From Bacillota bacterium (GTDB lineage Bacteria; Bacillota; Clostridia; Lachnospirales; Lachnospiraceae), in assembly GCA_023415595.1 (NCBI GenBank), contig JAEZJW010000200.1, forward strand, positions 1 to 62,406: 62,406 nt of DNA, given 5' to 3'. Position numbers and translations under genes: made by a program. This document shows positions 42,910 through 51,477 of this stretch, in pieces. The notes beneath the pieces are model-generated. The model did no database searches. It had not been told where the DNA came from and worked only from the letters and a program-made list of their open reading frames with translations. Each line of letters starts with the position of its first letter. Position 1 is the stretch's first letter.

Positions 42910-43332
42910 ATGATACAGTCTATAGTACATATTGCTTTGGTAGTCAGAGATTACGATGAAGCGATTGAATTTTACACTGAGAAATTGCATTTTACATTAA
43001 TTGAAGATACCTATCAGCCGGAACAGGATAAACGGTGGGTTGTGGTATCGCCTCCGGGATCGTCAGGAACTACGATATTACTTGCCAGAGCTTCAAAACC
43101 TGAACAGGTGCCGTTTATAGGAGATCAGGCGGGGGGCAGAATCTTTCTGTTTCTTGGGACGGATGATTTTTGGAGGGACTATAATGATATAACATCAAAA
43201 GGAATTGAAATTGTCAGAGAGCCAAAAGTGCAAGATTATGGTATTGTCGCGGTGTTTAAAGATCTGTACGGTAATCTATGGGATTTGGTACAATTTAATG
43301 AAAATCATCCAATGGCTAGGAGAATTAAATAG
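42910..43332 (+). CDS. VOC superfamily (glyoxalase/bleomycin-resistance-like) protein
   Basis: A 140-residue protein with two beta-alpha-beta-beta-beta repeats. VHIALVVRDYDEAIEFYTEK near residues 6-25 gives the first metal-site His, and the second repeat has GGRIFLFLGTDDFWRDYNDI and VAVFKDLYGNLWDLVQ near residues 112-127 with the closing Glu/Asp-type position. Family members are lyases, dioxygenases or binding proteins; the substrate is unknown. It is followed by a double acetyltransferase gene 76 bases later on the same strand. Confidence 0.85.
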   Translation: MIQSIVHIALVVRDYDEAIEFYTEKLHFTLIEDTYQPEQDKRWVVVSPPGSSGTTILLARASKPEQVPFIGDQAGGRIFLFLGTDDFWRDYNDITSKGIEIVREPKVQDYGIVAVFKDLYGNLWDLVQFNENHPMARRIK

Positions 43333-43408
43333 TTCAAGACAACATATACACTCAGGGCAAAATGATAAACATAGCAAAATTAACATATATAAGAGAGGAT
43401 TATTTTAC

Positions 43409-44590
43409 ATGAAATATGAAATCATCCATTTACCTAAGGAGCAATGGAAGGAAACGATCCTACCAATTAAGTATACGACGGATCAGTATTATGATGTGAT
43501 CGTAAATAAAACGGATCAGGGATTTAAAATCGAGATAGAGAAGAAAGAGTTTGCGGAGCCGGTGACGCATGCGCCGGAGGAATATGATTTCCCGGACAGG
43601 CTGTATCAGGATCACTGGCAGAATGCATTCGCCTGGGGTGTGTTAGTTGAGGATAAGTTAGTTGCTGCCATAGAAACTGATCAGGAGTTATGGTCCAATC
43701 GTTTAAGAATCACCGAACTATGGGTTGCAGAAGAATATCAGAAGCAGGGAATTGGACATGCGTTGATTGAGATCGCCAAGGAACAGGCAAGAATCGAGCG
43801 CCGGCGGGTTATTATATTGGAAACACAATCCTGTAATGTCAATGCAGTAGATTTCTATCTGTATGAGGGCTTCAGCCTGATTGGTATGGATACCTGCTGC
43901 TATCAGAACGATGATTTGCAGAGAAAACATGTCCGACTAGAATTAGGATGGTTCCCGAATAGAAAGAAGAGATTAAGGCGGGAAGACATAGAAATCAGAT
44001 TGGAAACAGAGGAGGACCGGCATGCTGTAGAATTAATGACACAGCATGCATTTTGGAATAAGTATCGAATCGGTTGCAATGAACATTATATTGTACATCA
44101 ATTACGACAGCATCCGGACTATCTTCCGGAGCTGAGCAGAATAGCAGTTAAGGATGGTGTAATAATAGGCTGTATCATGTATTCTAAGGCACGTGTTGTA
44201 GACGGTACAGACATTCATGAAATAATTACCTTTGGGCCGCTTTGTGTAGAACCGGAATGGCAGGGCTGTGGATTAGGGGAGCTGCTGCTCCGAGAAACAA
44301 TGAACCTGGCAGCAGAGAAAGGGTATAAAGGCATAGTAATCTTCGGTGAACCGGATTACTATCCCCGGATAGGGTTTAAAACCTGTGACAACTTTAATAT
44401 TACAACGGCAGACGACAAGAATTTCGATGCGTTTATGGGAATAGAATTAGCAGAAGGCGGTTTCAAAAACATAAAAGGAAAGTTTTACGAATCGGAAGCC
44501 TTCGAGAACCCTACCGATGATGAACTGGAGGAATTCAATAAGAAGTTCCCCGAAATGCAAAAAATAAGACTTCCGTTACAATGGGGTTGA
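43409..44590 (+). CDS. Tandem GNAT acetyltransferase (two GNAT domains)
   Basis: A 393-residue protein with two GNAT domains. The first has RITELWVAEEYQKQGIGHAL near residues 96-115 and VNAVDFYLYEGFSLIG; the second has FGPLCVEPEWQGCGLGELLL near residues 275-294 and EPDYYPRIGFK. Both keep the acetyl-CoA loop QxxGIG/QxCGLG, so both may be active. The last third after the second domain is acidic. I chose ATG 43409 because the longer frame back to 43205 lies inside the VOC gene; GAGAGG is ten bases upstream. The substrate is unknown. Confidence 0.85.
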   Translation: MKYEIIHLPKEQWKETILPIKYTTDQYYDVIVNKTDQGFKIEIEKKEFAEPVTHAPEEYDFPDRLYQDHWQNAFAWGVLVEDKLVAAIETDQELWSNRLRITELWVAEEYQKQGIGHALIEIAKEQARIERRRVIILETQSCNVNAVDFYLYEGFSLIGMDTCCYQNDDLQRKHVRLELGWFPNRKKRLRREDIEIRLETEEDRHAVELMTQHAFWNKYRIGCNEHYIVHQLRQHPDYLPELSRIAVKDGVIIGCIMYSKARVVDGTDIHEIITFGPLCVEPEWQGCGLGELLLRETMNLAAEKGYKGIVIFGEPDYYPRIGFKTCDNFNITTADDKNFDAFMGIELAEGGFKNIKGKFYESEAFENPTDDELEEFNKKFPEMQKIRLPLQWG

Positions 44591-44648
44591 TCTGTTAAAA
44601 AACAATAAAATGTAGTAAATATTCCATACATACACTAGATGTACCGTC

Positions 44649-44677
44649 TTTACATCGAACATAAGTTCTGTTATAAT
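44649..44677 (+). promoter_or_regulatory. dinB promoter with LexA-type SOS box
   Basis: TTTACA (44649-44654) and TATAAT (44672-44677) are 17 bases apart. The spacer contains CGAACATAAGTTCT (44656-44669), which matches the Firmicutes LexA box CGAACnnnnGTTCG except at the last base. A repressor there would block the polymerase directly. Confidence 0.75.
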
Positions 44678-44699
44678 GTAATCAGGGGTGAACATATGT

Positions 44700-45962
44700 A
44701 TGGATAAAATTATTTTTCATATTGATGTTAATTCGGCTTTCCTTAGCTGGGAAGCCGTTTATCGACTGCACATCCTTGGAGAGAAGACGGATCTGCGGGA
44801 GATACCTTCTGCGGTGGGAGGGGATGTGAAGAAGCGTCACGGCATCATCCTGGCACGGTCCATGCCGGCGAAGAAATACGGCGTGAGAACCGGGGATACG
44901 ATTGCGGATGCACTGAGGCTCTGTCCCCAGCTGGTGACGGTTCCTCCCCATTATGATCTCTATGAGACCAGCTCGAAGGCCTTCATGGAGATTCTGAAGG
45001 AATTCTCCCCTGTCGTGGAGCAGTATTCCGTGGACGAAGCATACTGTGACATGACCGGAACCGTAGGGCTCTACGGTTCTGCAGTCGTGGCGGCGAATCT
45101 GATGAAGGACAGAATTCACAGTGAACTGGGGTTTACCGTGAATGTGGGGATCTCCTCGAATAAACTGCTGGCGAAGATGGCCTCGGACTTCAAGAAGCCC
45201 AATCTGGTTCACACCCTATTCCCCGAGGAAGTAGAGAAGAAGTTATGGAAGCTTCCGGTCGAGGAGCTGTTCTATGTGGGCCATGCGACGAAGAAGAAGC
45301 TGCATGCCCTCGGAATTCATACGATCGGAGAGCTGGCGAAGACGGATCTGAATATCTTAAGAGCACACTTTAAGAAATATGGCGAAGTAATCTATGCCTT
45401 TGCGAATGGCGTGGACATATCGGTGGTGTCCGAGGAGGTACCGGCCAATAAGGGCTACGGTAATTCGACGACGATTGCCTTCGATGTGGACCGGACAGAG
45501 GTGGCCAAGATGGTCCTGCTGTCTCTGTCGGAGACGGTCTGTACCAGGCTCCGGGCGGACTGCGTGATGGCAACGGTGGTCGCGGTAAGCATCGTGGACT
45601 TCGAGTTCAACCATGCTTCCCACCAGATGACCTTATTCTCACCAACAAATACGACAAATGAGATCCATCGGGCAGCCTGCACCTTATTCGATGAGCTATG
45701 GGACGGGATAACACCGATCCGGCACCTTGGGGTCCATACGAGTAAGGTGGTCAGCGGGGATTCCCTCCGACAGCTGAACTTGTTTGATATGAACCGCTAT
45801 GAGAAGCTCTCTAAGCTGGACGCCGTCGTGGATATGGTACGGGAGCGGTTCGGGGATGACGCGATGATGCGGGCGATTTTCTTAAATAACAACATCTATC
45901 ATATGGCCGGCGGGATTTCGCCGGAGAAGCGGAAACCAAATTATAAAGAAGGGATTAAGTAA
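44700..45962 (+). CDS. dinB: DNA polymerase IV (Y-family)
   Basis: A 420-residue translesion polymerase. The catalytic motifs are HIDVNSAFLSWEAVYRL near residues 7-23 with the first metal Asp, and YSVDEAYCDMTG near residues 108-119 with the Asp-Glu pair. NVGISSNKLLAKMASDFKKP near residues 149-168 is the palm/thumb signature, and GHATKKKLHALGIHTIGEL the HhH region. ATG 44700 is about nine bases after AGGGGTG. It copies past damaged bases with low fidelity. The next gene overlaps by one base (TAATG), so both are coupled and share the LexA-type control. Confidence 0.92.
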   Translation: MDKIIFHIDVNSAFLSWEAVYRLHILGEKTDLREIPSAVGGDVKKRHGIILARSMPAKKYGVRTGDTIADALRLCPQLVTVPPHYDLYETSSKAFMEILKEFSPVVEQYSVDEAYCDMTGTVGLYGSAVVAANLMKDRIHSELGFTVNVGISSNKLLAKMASDFKKPNLVHTLFPEEVEKKLWKLPVEELFYVGHATKKKLHALGIHTIGELAKTDLNILRAHFKKYGEVIYAFANGVDISVVSEEVPANKGYGNSTTIAFDVDRTEVAKMVLLSLSETVCTRLRADCVMATVVAVSIVDFEFNHASHQMTLFSPTNTTNEIHRAACTLFDELWDGITPIRHLGVHTSKVVSGDSLRQLNLFDMNRYEKLSKLDAVVDMVRERFGDDAMMRAIFLNNNIYHMAGGISPEKRKPNYKEGIK

Positions 45963-46255
45963 TGAATCATATGCCTGTGGATGTGGTTGCAACATTTAAT
46001 GTGCAGGGTAAGATCAGGCCGAATTATATCCGGCTTGAGGATGAGGCTCATTCCCTGCAGACCTATAAGATTGAAAGCATCTTATTCAGCAGGGAAGAGA
46101 AGTACGCGGGAATCCCGGTACTGCTCTTCTGCTGTAATATCATGCGGAATGACTGCACACAAATGATAAAGATCAAGTATCATATCAAAACACATCAGTG
46201 GGTACTGGTAAACGAAGGAACACCTAGGGAAGAGGATGCAGGAGAAGGGTGCTAG
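45962..46255 (+). CDS. Small unknown protein coupled to dinB
   Basis: A 97-residue protein whose ATG overlaps the dinB stop. It starts MNHMPVDVVATFNVQGKIRP and has YKIESILFSREEKYAGIPVL, then CCNIMRNDCTQMIKIKYHI and HQWVLVNE. The pattern of strands suggests a small beta-barrel; it recalls short dinB-coupled proteins (of the YolD/DUF6504 kind) but I cannot assign it. As in Bacillus yolD-uvrX pairs, it may be a partner of the Y-family polymerase. Its 3' end overlaps the convergent flavin reductase gene by 4 bases. Confidence 0.7.
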   Translation: MNHMPVDVVATFNVQGKIRPNYIRLEDEAHSLQTYKIESILFSREEKYAGIPVLLFCCNIMRNDCTQMIKIKYHIKTHQWVLVNEGTPREEDAGEGC

Positions 46256-46896
46256 AGTCTCCGGTCTACTCTCAGGGTTCCCACGCCGGTGGAATCATCT
46301 TCGCCGGTATACATATTCTTAGGGGAATGGATATTAAACATGAAGCCGTCCTTACTGTATTTGTGATCAACGCCCTTTGCATATTCCTCATCAACCGCCA
46401 TATTTAAGACGCGGCCAACGATCAGATTGGATTTGCCGGTAGCAGTCAGAGGGAAGATATTCTCCTTCCTGCACTCCAGAGAGAGGAAGCTTTCCTTAAT
46501 TCTCGGGGCCGATATGGAAGACGAGGGCTCCACGGTGAAGCTGCCAAGGGCAAATTCATCGTCCTCCTTGCCATTCTTGATCGTCTCAATCAGTCGGTCA
46601 TAGTACTCCATGGACAGGAAGTTGACACAGAATTCTCCGGTCCTTACGATGCTGGTATAGGTATGCTGGGTTTCGGTGATGCCTGCAAGGATGGCAAAAT
46701 AGCCTTCCTTATCGCCCTGGAAGCAGTTCCAGGCATGGAAACAGAGATTGGGCTTACCGTTCTCCTTCAGCGTTGTAATGGCAGTTAATAGTAACGGGAT
46801 TCCGCAGGCAAATTCCAGATGGGAGAAGAATTCGTACTGTCCCTCCCAGCTGGCTTTGAAGTTATCAGGGATCTTGGTTCCGACTTCTAGTTTCAT
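46252..46896 (-). CDS. Flavin reductase family protein (FMN-binding split barrel)
   Basis: A 214-residue protein of the flavoredoxin/flavin-reductase type. Visible are PLLLTAITTLKENGKPNLCFHAWNC-like segment near residues 35-60, then AILAGITETQHTY, RTGEFCVNFLSMEYYD near residues 85-100 and a later FPLTATGKSNLIVGRVL. These match the FMN-binding split barrel, which binds FMN and uses NAD(P)H or an electron carrier. ATG 46896 follows GGTGG by eight bases; the GTG at 46908 would overlap that site. It converges with the dinB operon. Confidence 0.8.
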   Translation of the reverse strand: MKLEVGTKIPDNFKASWEGQYEFFSHLEFACGIPLLLTAITTLKENGKPNLCFHAWNCFQGDKEGYFAILAGITETQHTYTSIVRTGEFCVNFLSMEYYDRLIETIKNGKEDDEFALGSFTVEPSSSISAPRIKESFLSLECRKENIFPLTATGKSNLIVGRVLNMAVDEEYAKGVDHKYSKDGFMFNIHSPKNMYTGEDDSTGVGTLRVDRRL

Positions 46897-47110
46897 ATAT
46901 GTTTCCACCTTTCCGGAGCGGTTCGCGCTCCACTGAGTATAGTACGGTCCGGCATTTGGCCGCTATGTTAAATACAGTATAAAGAAAAGAACAGGACACC
47001 AGAATGTCATGTTCTTTTTAGTTATAAATAATTTTTACCAGGCGGTTATTATTGTGGAAATGGTTACTAGAGGCAGTGAGGGAATATAAAAGTTGTCACA
47101 ACTGTAGTTT

Positions 47111-47139
47111 TTGCATATTAAGGATAAGAATGCTATAAT
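47111..47139 (+). promoter_or_regulatory. Promoter of the potassium regulation/transport locus
   Basis: TTGCAT (47111-47116) and TATAAT (47134-47139) are 17 bases apart. Transcription would start near 47146. Confidence 0.75.
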
Positions 47140-47145
47140 GCAAAT

Positions 47146-47304
47146 AAGCGTAGCGAGGATATGCAAGCTTGCTTGTGATATCCGAACGGAGCAGAAGATC
47201 ATGAACACGCTCTATGTTCATGATATAGGGTAAAATGACATTATAATCGTACAATAATGGGGTAAATGATAGAACTTGGCAATAAAAATAATGAGGTGAT
47301 TTTC
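47146..47304 (+). other. Structured leader RNA before the KdpD-like kinase gene
   Basis: The leader is about 160 bases long. GGATAT (47157-47162) pairs with ATATCC (47178-47183) and encloses the palindrome GCAAGCTTGC. ATCATGAAC (47198-47206) pairs with GTTCATGAT (47216-47224). An A/T-rich stretch and GAGGTG follow before the ATG. No known potassium or cyclic-di-AMP riboswitch consensus is recognised. It fills most of the 408-base gap from 46897; the left part has no clear signal. Confidence 0.45.
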
Positions 47305-48867
47305 ATGTTGTTTTATAATAGCACGGATAGGAATATCCAGGAAAATAAAATAAAGAACAAAAAGTCAGTTCAGATGATATTATTGATGTTCATCATAATG
47401 TTCATCTGCACAGTGCTATCCATTTTATTCTTCCGCATTAAGATGTTTGAATCTAACATAGTTATGATTTATCTTCTTGGTATTTTTATGTTTACTTATT
47501 ATGCGGAGAATTATATATTCAGCTTTATTTCCTCGGTATGTGCGGTGCTTCTTTATAACTTCTTTTTTACGGAACCATATTATAATTTTAAAGTAAATAA
47601 CCCCAGCTATATCATTACCTTTTTCATTATGCTGATTGTTGGCTTTATTACAAATATGCTGACAAACAGTGTAAAGCTGGAGCGTCAGCAGGTAGAAGAC
47701 AGGGAAAAATATATCTCTTCCTTATTCTATATCGAAAAAAAGCTTTTGGATGTAAAGAGTGAGGAGGAGCTAGCGAAGACCTCAGCAGAAGAGATTGCGA
47801 ATCAGCTGAAAGCGAATGTAACGGTTCAGATATATAATCTGGAGCACGAACTGGTTTGCACTTATAACTATGTCGGGGATGACTTTTCGGGGGAGATTGA
47901 CAAGGCGGCCTGCAATGAAACCTATCAGACAGGCAGCTCCTGCGGACATGGTACGAATCTTTTCTCCGAGGCAAAAGCTTATTATGAACCGATTATCAGC
48001 CAGAGCGGTGTATTGGGAATAGTCGGAATATCACTTCTGGACAATTCCGTTCTGACTCAGACTCAGAAACGGTTCATTGATGTTATTCTTCCGCAGATCG
48101 CAGTTGTACTGGATCGTCAAAATCTAGTGAAGAAAGAGCAGAAGGTCCAGTTTGAAATGCAGAAGGAGCGCTTAAGAGCCGATATGCTAAGATCCATCTC
48201 ACATGATTTCAGGACCCCTCTGGCAGGCATTATGGGCCTGGCAAGTACAGCCCGTGATAACTATGATAAATTAAGTGATGAAGTAAGAAGGAACTTCCTC
48301 CAAAGTATTTATGAGGATGCGGACTGGCTGAATGAGCTTGTGGAAAATATTCTGCAGACCACCCGATTTGAAGCAGGTAAAGTGAAATTGAATCTGGAAG
48401 AGGAAGCTGCGGAAGAGATAATCACCGATGCAGTAGCTCATGTAAAAAAGCATGCGTTGAATTATAATATTCACGTAAAGATCCCGAAGGAAATAATACT
48501 GATTAAGGCTGATGCCATATTAATTCGTCAGGTTATTGTTAATCTCTTGAATAATGCAATCAACTACTCACCGGAAGGAACCGAGATCACCATTTCCCTA
48601 TATCGTAAAGGAAAACAGGTTATATTCGAGGTCAAGGATAATGGCCCGGGTATCCTACAGAGCGAGCAGGAGGGCTTGTTTAACCGATACCATCAGGGCC
48701 ACACTAAGAAAGGTATGGGCCTCGGGCTATCGTTATGCAAGACAATTGTCCAGGCGCATGGCGGGGATATCAGCCTTCGCAATTATGAACCACATGGTAC
48801 GATAGTAACATTTTATATTATATCTGAGGAGGAAATGAGGGATGGAACCGCTGATTCTGGTCGTTGA
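47305..48867 (+). CDS. KdpD-like sensor histidine kinase lacking the N-terminal KdpD domain
   Basis: A 520-residue membrane kinase. After a basic head, four hydrophobic helices fill about residues 22-120 (the DUF4118 domain of KdpD). A GAF-like region follows at about 145-275. The kinase core has SISHDFRTPLAGIMGL with the phospho-accepting His near residue 298, then the N box NLLNNAINYSPEG, DNGPGI and GMGLGLSLCK. Classic KdpD (about 900 residues) has a further N-terminal KdpD/Usp part that is absent here. GAGGTG is six bases before ATG 47305. It overlaps the response-regulator gene by 26 bases and probably controls the TrkA/TrkH genes downstream. Confidence 0.9.
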   Translation: MLFYNSTDRNIQENKIKNKKSVQMILLMFIIMFICTVLSILFFRIKMFESNIVMIYLLGIFMFTYYAENYIFSFISSVCAVLLYNFFFTEPYYNFKVNNPSYIITFFIMLIVGFITNMLTNSVKLERQQVEDREKYISSLFYIEKKLLDVKSEEELAKTSAEEIANQLKANVTVQIYNLEHELVCTYNYVGDDFSGEIDKAACNETYQTGSSCGHGTNLFSEAKAYYEPIISQSGVLGIVGISLLDNSVLTQTQKRFIDVILPQIAVVLDRQNLVKKEQKVQFEMQKERLRADMLRSISHDFRTPLAGIMGLASTARDNYDKLSDEVRRNFLQSIYEDADWLNELVENILQTTRFEAGKVKLNLEEEAAEEIITDAVAHVKKHALNYNIHVKIPKEIILIKADAILIRQVIVNLLNNAINYSPEGTEITISLYRKGKQVIFEVKDNGPGILQSEQEGLFNRYHQGHTKKGMGLGLSLCKTIVQAHGGDISLRNYEPHGTIVTFYIISEEEMRDGTADSGR

Positions 48868-49537
48868 CGATGAAAAATCGATAAGAAGCTTTTTACGTAT
48901 TTCCATAGAGATGCAGGGCTACAAATGTATCGATGCCAGTGATGGATCGACAGCACTTATGCTTGCGGTTTCCAGAAATCCGGATATCATGGTTCTTGAT
49001 CTGGGGCTGCCGGATATGGACGGAGTTGAGGTGATAAAGAAGTTAAGAGTCATCTCACAGATTCCAATCATAATTATATCTGCAAGAGGTCATGAACGGG
49101 AGAAGGTGGAGGCGCTGGATGCCGGTGCGGATGATTATCTGACAAAGCCGTTCAGCGTTCCGGAGCTGCTGGCCCGTGTCCGCGTAATCTTAAGGCATAA
49201 ATCTAATCTGAATACTCAGAATGAGTCAGCTGATCCGATATATAGAATCAAAGACTTATTGATTGATACGGACAAACACCGTGTCTGGTTAAGTAATAAT
49301 GAGGTTAAACTAACGCCGAATGAATATAAGGTATTGGTGTTGTTGGCTCGGAATCAGGGGAAGGTTCTATCCCACAAATTTATAACGGAGAATGTCTGGG
49401 GAGGTATGCTTCCGAATGATACGCAATCTCTTCGTGTATGCATGGGAAATCTAAGACGGAAATTAAGCCAGGACCCATCACAGCCCGAATATGTCATTAC
49501 GGAAATTGGAGTCGGCTACCGGATGATAGATGAGTAA
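48842..49537 (+). CDS. KdpE-like OmpR-family response regulator
   Basis: A 231-residue two-component regulator. The receiver has ILVVDDEKSIRSFLRI near the start with the acidic pocket, MVLDLGLPDMDG near residues 51-62 with the phospho-accepting Asp, IIISARGHE and DYLTKPFSVPELLARV. The C-terminal winged helix has LTPNEYKVLVLLARNQGKVL near 155-174 and RVCMGNLRRKL, ending GVGYRM. It is closest in layout to KdpE. Overlap with the kinase gene shows that the pair is made together. A terminator follows at once, so the transport genes have a separate transcript or partial read-through. Confidence 0.92.
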   Translation: MEPLILVVDDEKSIRSFLRISIEMQGYKCIDASDGSTALMLAVSRNPDIMVLDLGLPDMDGVEVIKKLRVISQIPIIIISARGHEREKVEALDAGADDYLTKPFSVPELLARVRVILRHKSNLNTQNESADPIYRIKDLLIDTDKHRVWLSNNEVKLTPNEYKVLVLLARNQGKVLSHKFITENVWGGMLPNDTQSLRVCMGNLRRKLSQDPSQPEYVITEIGVGYRMIDE

Positions 49538-49551
49538 AATAGCAGTACTTT

Positions 49552-49585
49552 AAGGGGACGTTGAAAAGACGTCCTCTTATTTGTT
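49552..49585 (+). terminator. Terminator between the two-component genes and the transport genes
   Basis: AAGGGGACGT (49552-49561) and ACGTCCTCTT (49569-49578) pair with one G-U, followed by ATTTGTT, 15 bases after the regulator stop. Confidence 0.75.
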
Positions 49586-49676
49586 ATGTAAACCTTATCC
49601 GTTTACCAAAATCATTACACAAACCTTATATGTTATAGAGTATTCTTTAAGCATGAAATATGAATTGGAGGATTTG

Positions 49677-50033
49677 ATGATGAACGAGTTTGAGATAATT
49701 ACAGACAAATTTGATCGGTATCTGAAAGATGCGACCAGTAAGCTTAAAAATGATGAACTGGAAGAAGCCTATAGATATATTATGGATGCCTGTGAGGCTG
49801 ATCCGAATGCTCCGCAGCCCCATAATCTGCTTGGTATATGGTACGAATTCAAAGGAAATACCAATCTTGCCAGAATGCATTACCGGGTTGCGTATGTGCT
49901 GGATCCTACCTACAAACCGGCGAGTGAGAATCTGGAACGGATAAGCACCCTGTTTCCATATAAAAGGATTCCTGTTAATTATGGTGAAGTGACCGCAGAT
50001 GATATGAATATGCCAGGTGACATTATAAAGTAG
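49677..50033 (+). CDS. Small TPR protein at the head of the TrkA/TrkH genes
   Basis: A 118-residue protein with one to two tetratricopeptide repeats: ELEEAYRYIMDACEADPNAP, then PHNLLGIWYEFKGNTNLARM and HYRVAYVLDPTYKPA near residues 50-75. The chosen start ATG 49677 is five bases after GGAGG (ATG 49680 is also possible). It lies 17 bases before the first trkA-like gene and has no membrane helix. TPR proteins mediate protein contacts, so it may link a partner to the transport complex. It has no assigned role in known Trk/Ktr systems. Confidence 0.75.
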   Translation: MMNEFEIITDKFDRYLKDATSKLKNDELEEAYRYIMDACEADPNAPQPHNLLGIWYEFKGNTNLARMHYRVAYVLDPTYKPASENLERISTLFPYKRIPVNYGEVTADDMNMPGDIIK

Positions 50034-50050
50034 AGAGCCGGGAGAATGCT

Positions 50051-50704
50051 ATGTATATTATAATAATCGGTTGTGGAAGGTTTGGCAGTAAATTAGCGAA
50101 GGATTTATCCGACGATGGGAATGACATCTGTGTTATTGACCGCAATGGTGATAAGCTGAATAACCTGGGTAGTGGTTTCAATGGCAGACGTATCAAAGGG
50201 ATTGAATTCGACAGCGATAACCTTATAGAAGCAGGTATCGGACAGGCGAATGCCATTATTGCAGTAACTCCGGATGACAACATCAATATTACCGTATCCC
50301 TGATCGCAGGAAAGATCTTTCAGGTACCCAAGATTTTTGCACGGGTGAATGACCCGGAGAAGACCTATTTCTATGAAAAGCTGGGTATTACTACGATTAA
50401 TCCAATTCAATATGAGATTGAGCTGATTAAGAGCAGACTTCCAATTGGCAGCATAGATGTCATTACAGCTTTTGATGATAATTATGAAATGCTTGAGCTA
50501 CTTGTGGATAAGGATAGATCCGTCTCGGTAGGGAGGCTTGAAGACAGGTTCCATTGCATTGTTTCCGGACTGAGGAGGGGTGGAAGCTTAAGTCTTCCTA
50601 CGAAAAACGACATGATTACGAGAGGGGTCAGGCTTTTCTGTACAGTCGGCATTAAGGATAAGGGGAAATTAATTAATTATTTATGTAAGGAGAATTTTCT
50701 ATGA
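50051..50704 (+). CDS. TrkA/KtrA-type RCK protein, first copy
   Basis: A 217-residue cytoplasmic gating protein with one RCK unit. MYIIIIGCGRFGSKLAKDL is the Rossmann NAD(H)/nucleotide loop (GxGxxG) at residues 6-11 and VIDRNGDKL gives the acidic residue that ends strand 2. Domain end AVTPDDNINI and KIFARVNDPEK follow, then a C-terminal TrkA_C-like part after about residue 135. Its stop overlaps the start of the second copy by 4 bases. KtrA has this length; E. coli TrkA is a fused double. Two separate single-RCK genes in tandem resemble a split TrkA. Confidence 0.9.
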   Translation: MYIIIIGCGRFGSKLAKDLSDDGNDICVIDRNGDKLNNLGSGFNGRRIKGIEFDSDNLIEAGIGQANAIIAVTPDDNINITVSLIAGKIFQVPKIFARVNDPEKTYFYEKLGITTINPIQYEIELIKSRLPIGSIDVITAFDDNYEMLELLVDKDRSVSVGRLEDRFHCIVSGLRRGGSLSLPTKNDMITRGVRLFCTVGIKDKGKLINYLCKENFL

Positions 50705-51387
50705 AAACGATAATTATCGGTGGAGGCAAGATCGGGTACAATCTCTTCAAAACACTCATTGAAAGAGAGTTTGATGTCACATTAATTGAAAGAGATAAAG
50801 AGACCTGCCTAAAAATTGCTGAAGATTTTGATACTGATATCATATGTGGGGATGGAACTAATCTGGAGGTACTGAAGGATGCGGGAATAGAAAATGCTGA
50901 AATTATCGCTGCAGTTACAGGATCAGATGAAGAGAATCTAGTAATCTGCCAGATAGCAAAGCTAAGCTTCAATACAAAGAAAACGATTGCCCGTGTTAAT
51001 AATCCCAAGAATAGGGTTATGTTTAAAAATCTGGGAATTGATAATACCGTCTGCAGCACTGAGGTGATTGCAAATCTGATTGAGAATTCCCTGGATATGG
51101 AGGATTATCAGATTATCAGTACCTTCGAACGTGGGGCAATGATTTTAGTTGAACTAACCATTAAGGACGATAATCCCTGGAGTAATAAACCTGTCAGAGA
51201 ATTAAGCCTCCCCAAGGAATGTGTTCTTGTATCCATTCTGCGTGGGGACAATGTGATATATCCGAGAGGAGATACGATTATCTTAAGCGGTGACAAGGTC
51301 GTAATTATAACGAATAAGACGGTTCTATCAATGATTGCATCTGATTTATATCATGGAGGAAGTAAGAAATGGGCATCCGGAAGGTAG
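50701..51387 (+). CDS. TrkA/KtrA-type RCK protein, second copy
   Basis: A 228-residue RCK protein: MKTIIIGGGKIGYNLFKTL with GxGxxG at residues 7-12, VTLIERDKETC, then CGDGTNLEVLKDAGIENAEI near residues 46-65, KKTIARVNNPKN near 92-103 and a TrkA_C domain (PVRELSLPKECVLVSILRG near 165-185, GDKVVIITN near 200). It overlaps the first copy by 4 bases. The last 19 bases contain the start of a small membrane peptide gene in another frame. Both RCK proteins would form the cytoplasmic ring that gates the TrkH channel by binding nucleotide. Confidence 0.9.
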   Translation: MKTIIIGGGKIGYNLFKTLIEREFDVTLIERDKETCLKIAEDFDTDIICGDGTNLEVLKDAGIENAEIIAAVTGSDEENLVICQIAKLSFNTKKTIARVNNPKNRVMFKNLGIDNTVCSTEVIANLIENSLDMEDYQIISTFERGAMILVELTIKDDNPWSNKPVRELSLPKECVLVSILRGDNVIYPRGDTIILSGDKVVIITNKTVLSMIASDLYHGGSKKWASGR

Positions 51388-51473
51388 AAATAAAAGGAAT
51401 ATTAGATGAAGTTTTTACAGTTGTTTTATATCTGGGCATCACGTTTTTAGTATCTGTCATAGTTATGAGGTGA
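51369..51473 (+). CDS. 34-residue membrane peptide between trkA and trkH
   Basis: A short frame that begins inside the end of the second trkA-like gene, with GGAGGAAG about six bases before ATG 51369. The peptide starts MGIRKVEIKGILDEVF, then has one hydrophobic helix (VVLYLGITFLVSVIVM) and ends in Arg. Its stop TGA lies in the ribosome site of trkH, whose ATG follows 4 bases later, so translation would be coupled on both sides. This is like KdpF or other tiny stabilising subunits of transporters, but no such subunit is known to me for TrkH/KtrB systems. Too short for normal gene finders. Confidence 0.6.
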   Translation: MGIRKVEIKGILDEVFTVVLYLGITFLVSVIVMR

Positions 51474-51477
51474 TTGG

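Noticed and set aside
47146..47304. Cyclic-di-AMP (ydaO) riboswitch before the potassium genes
   Set aside because: The expected conserved segments are not present; only generic hairpins are seen, so it is listed as an unknown leader.
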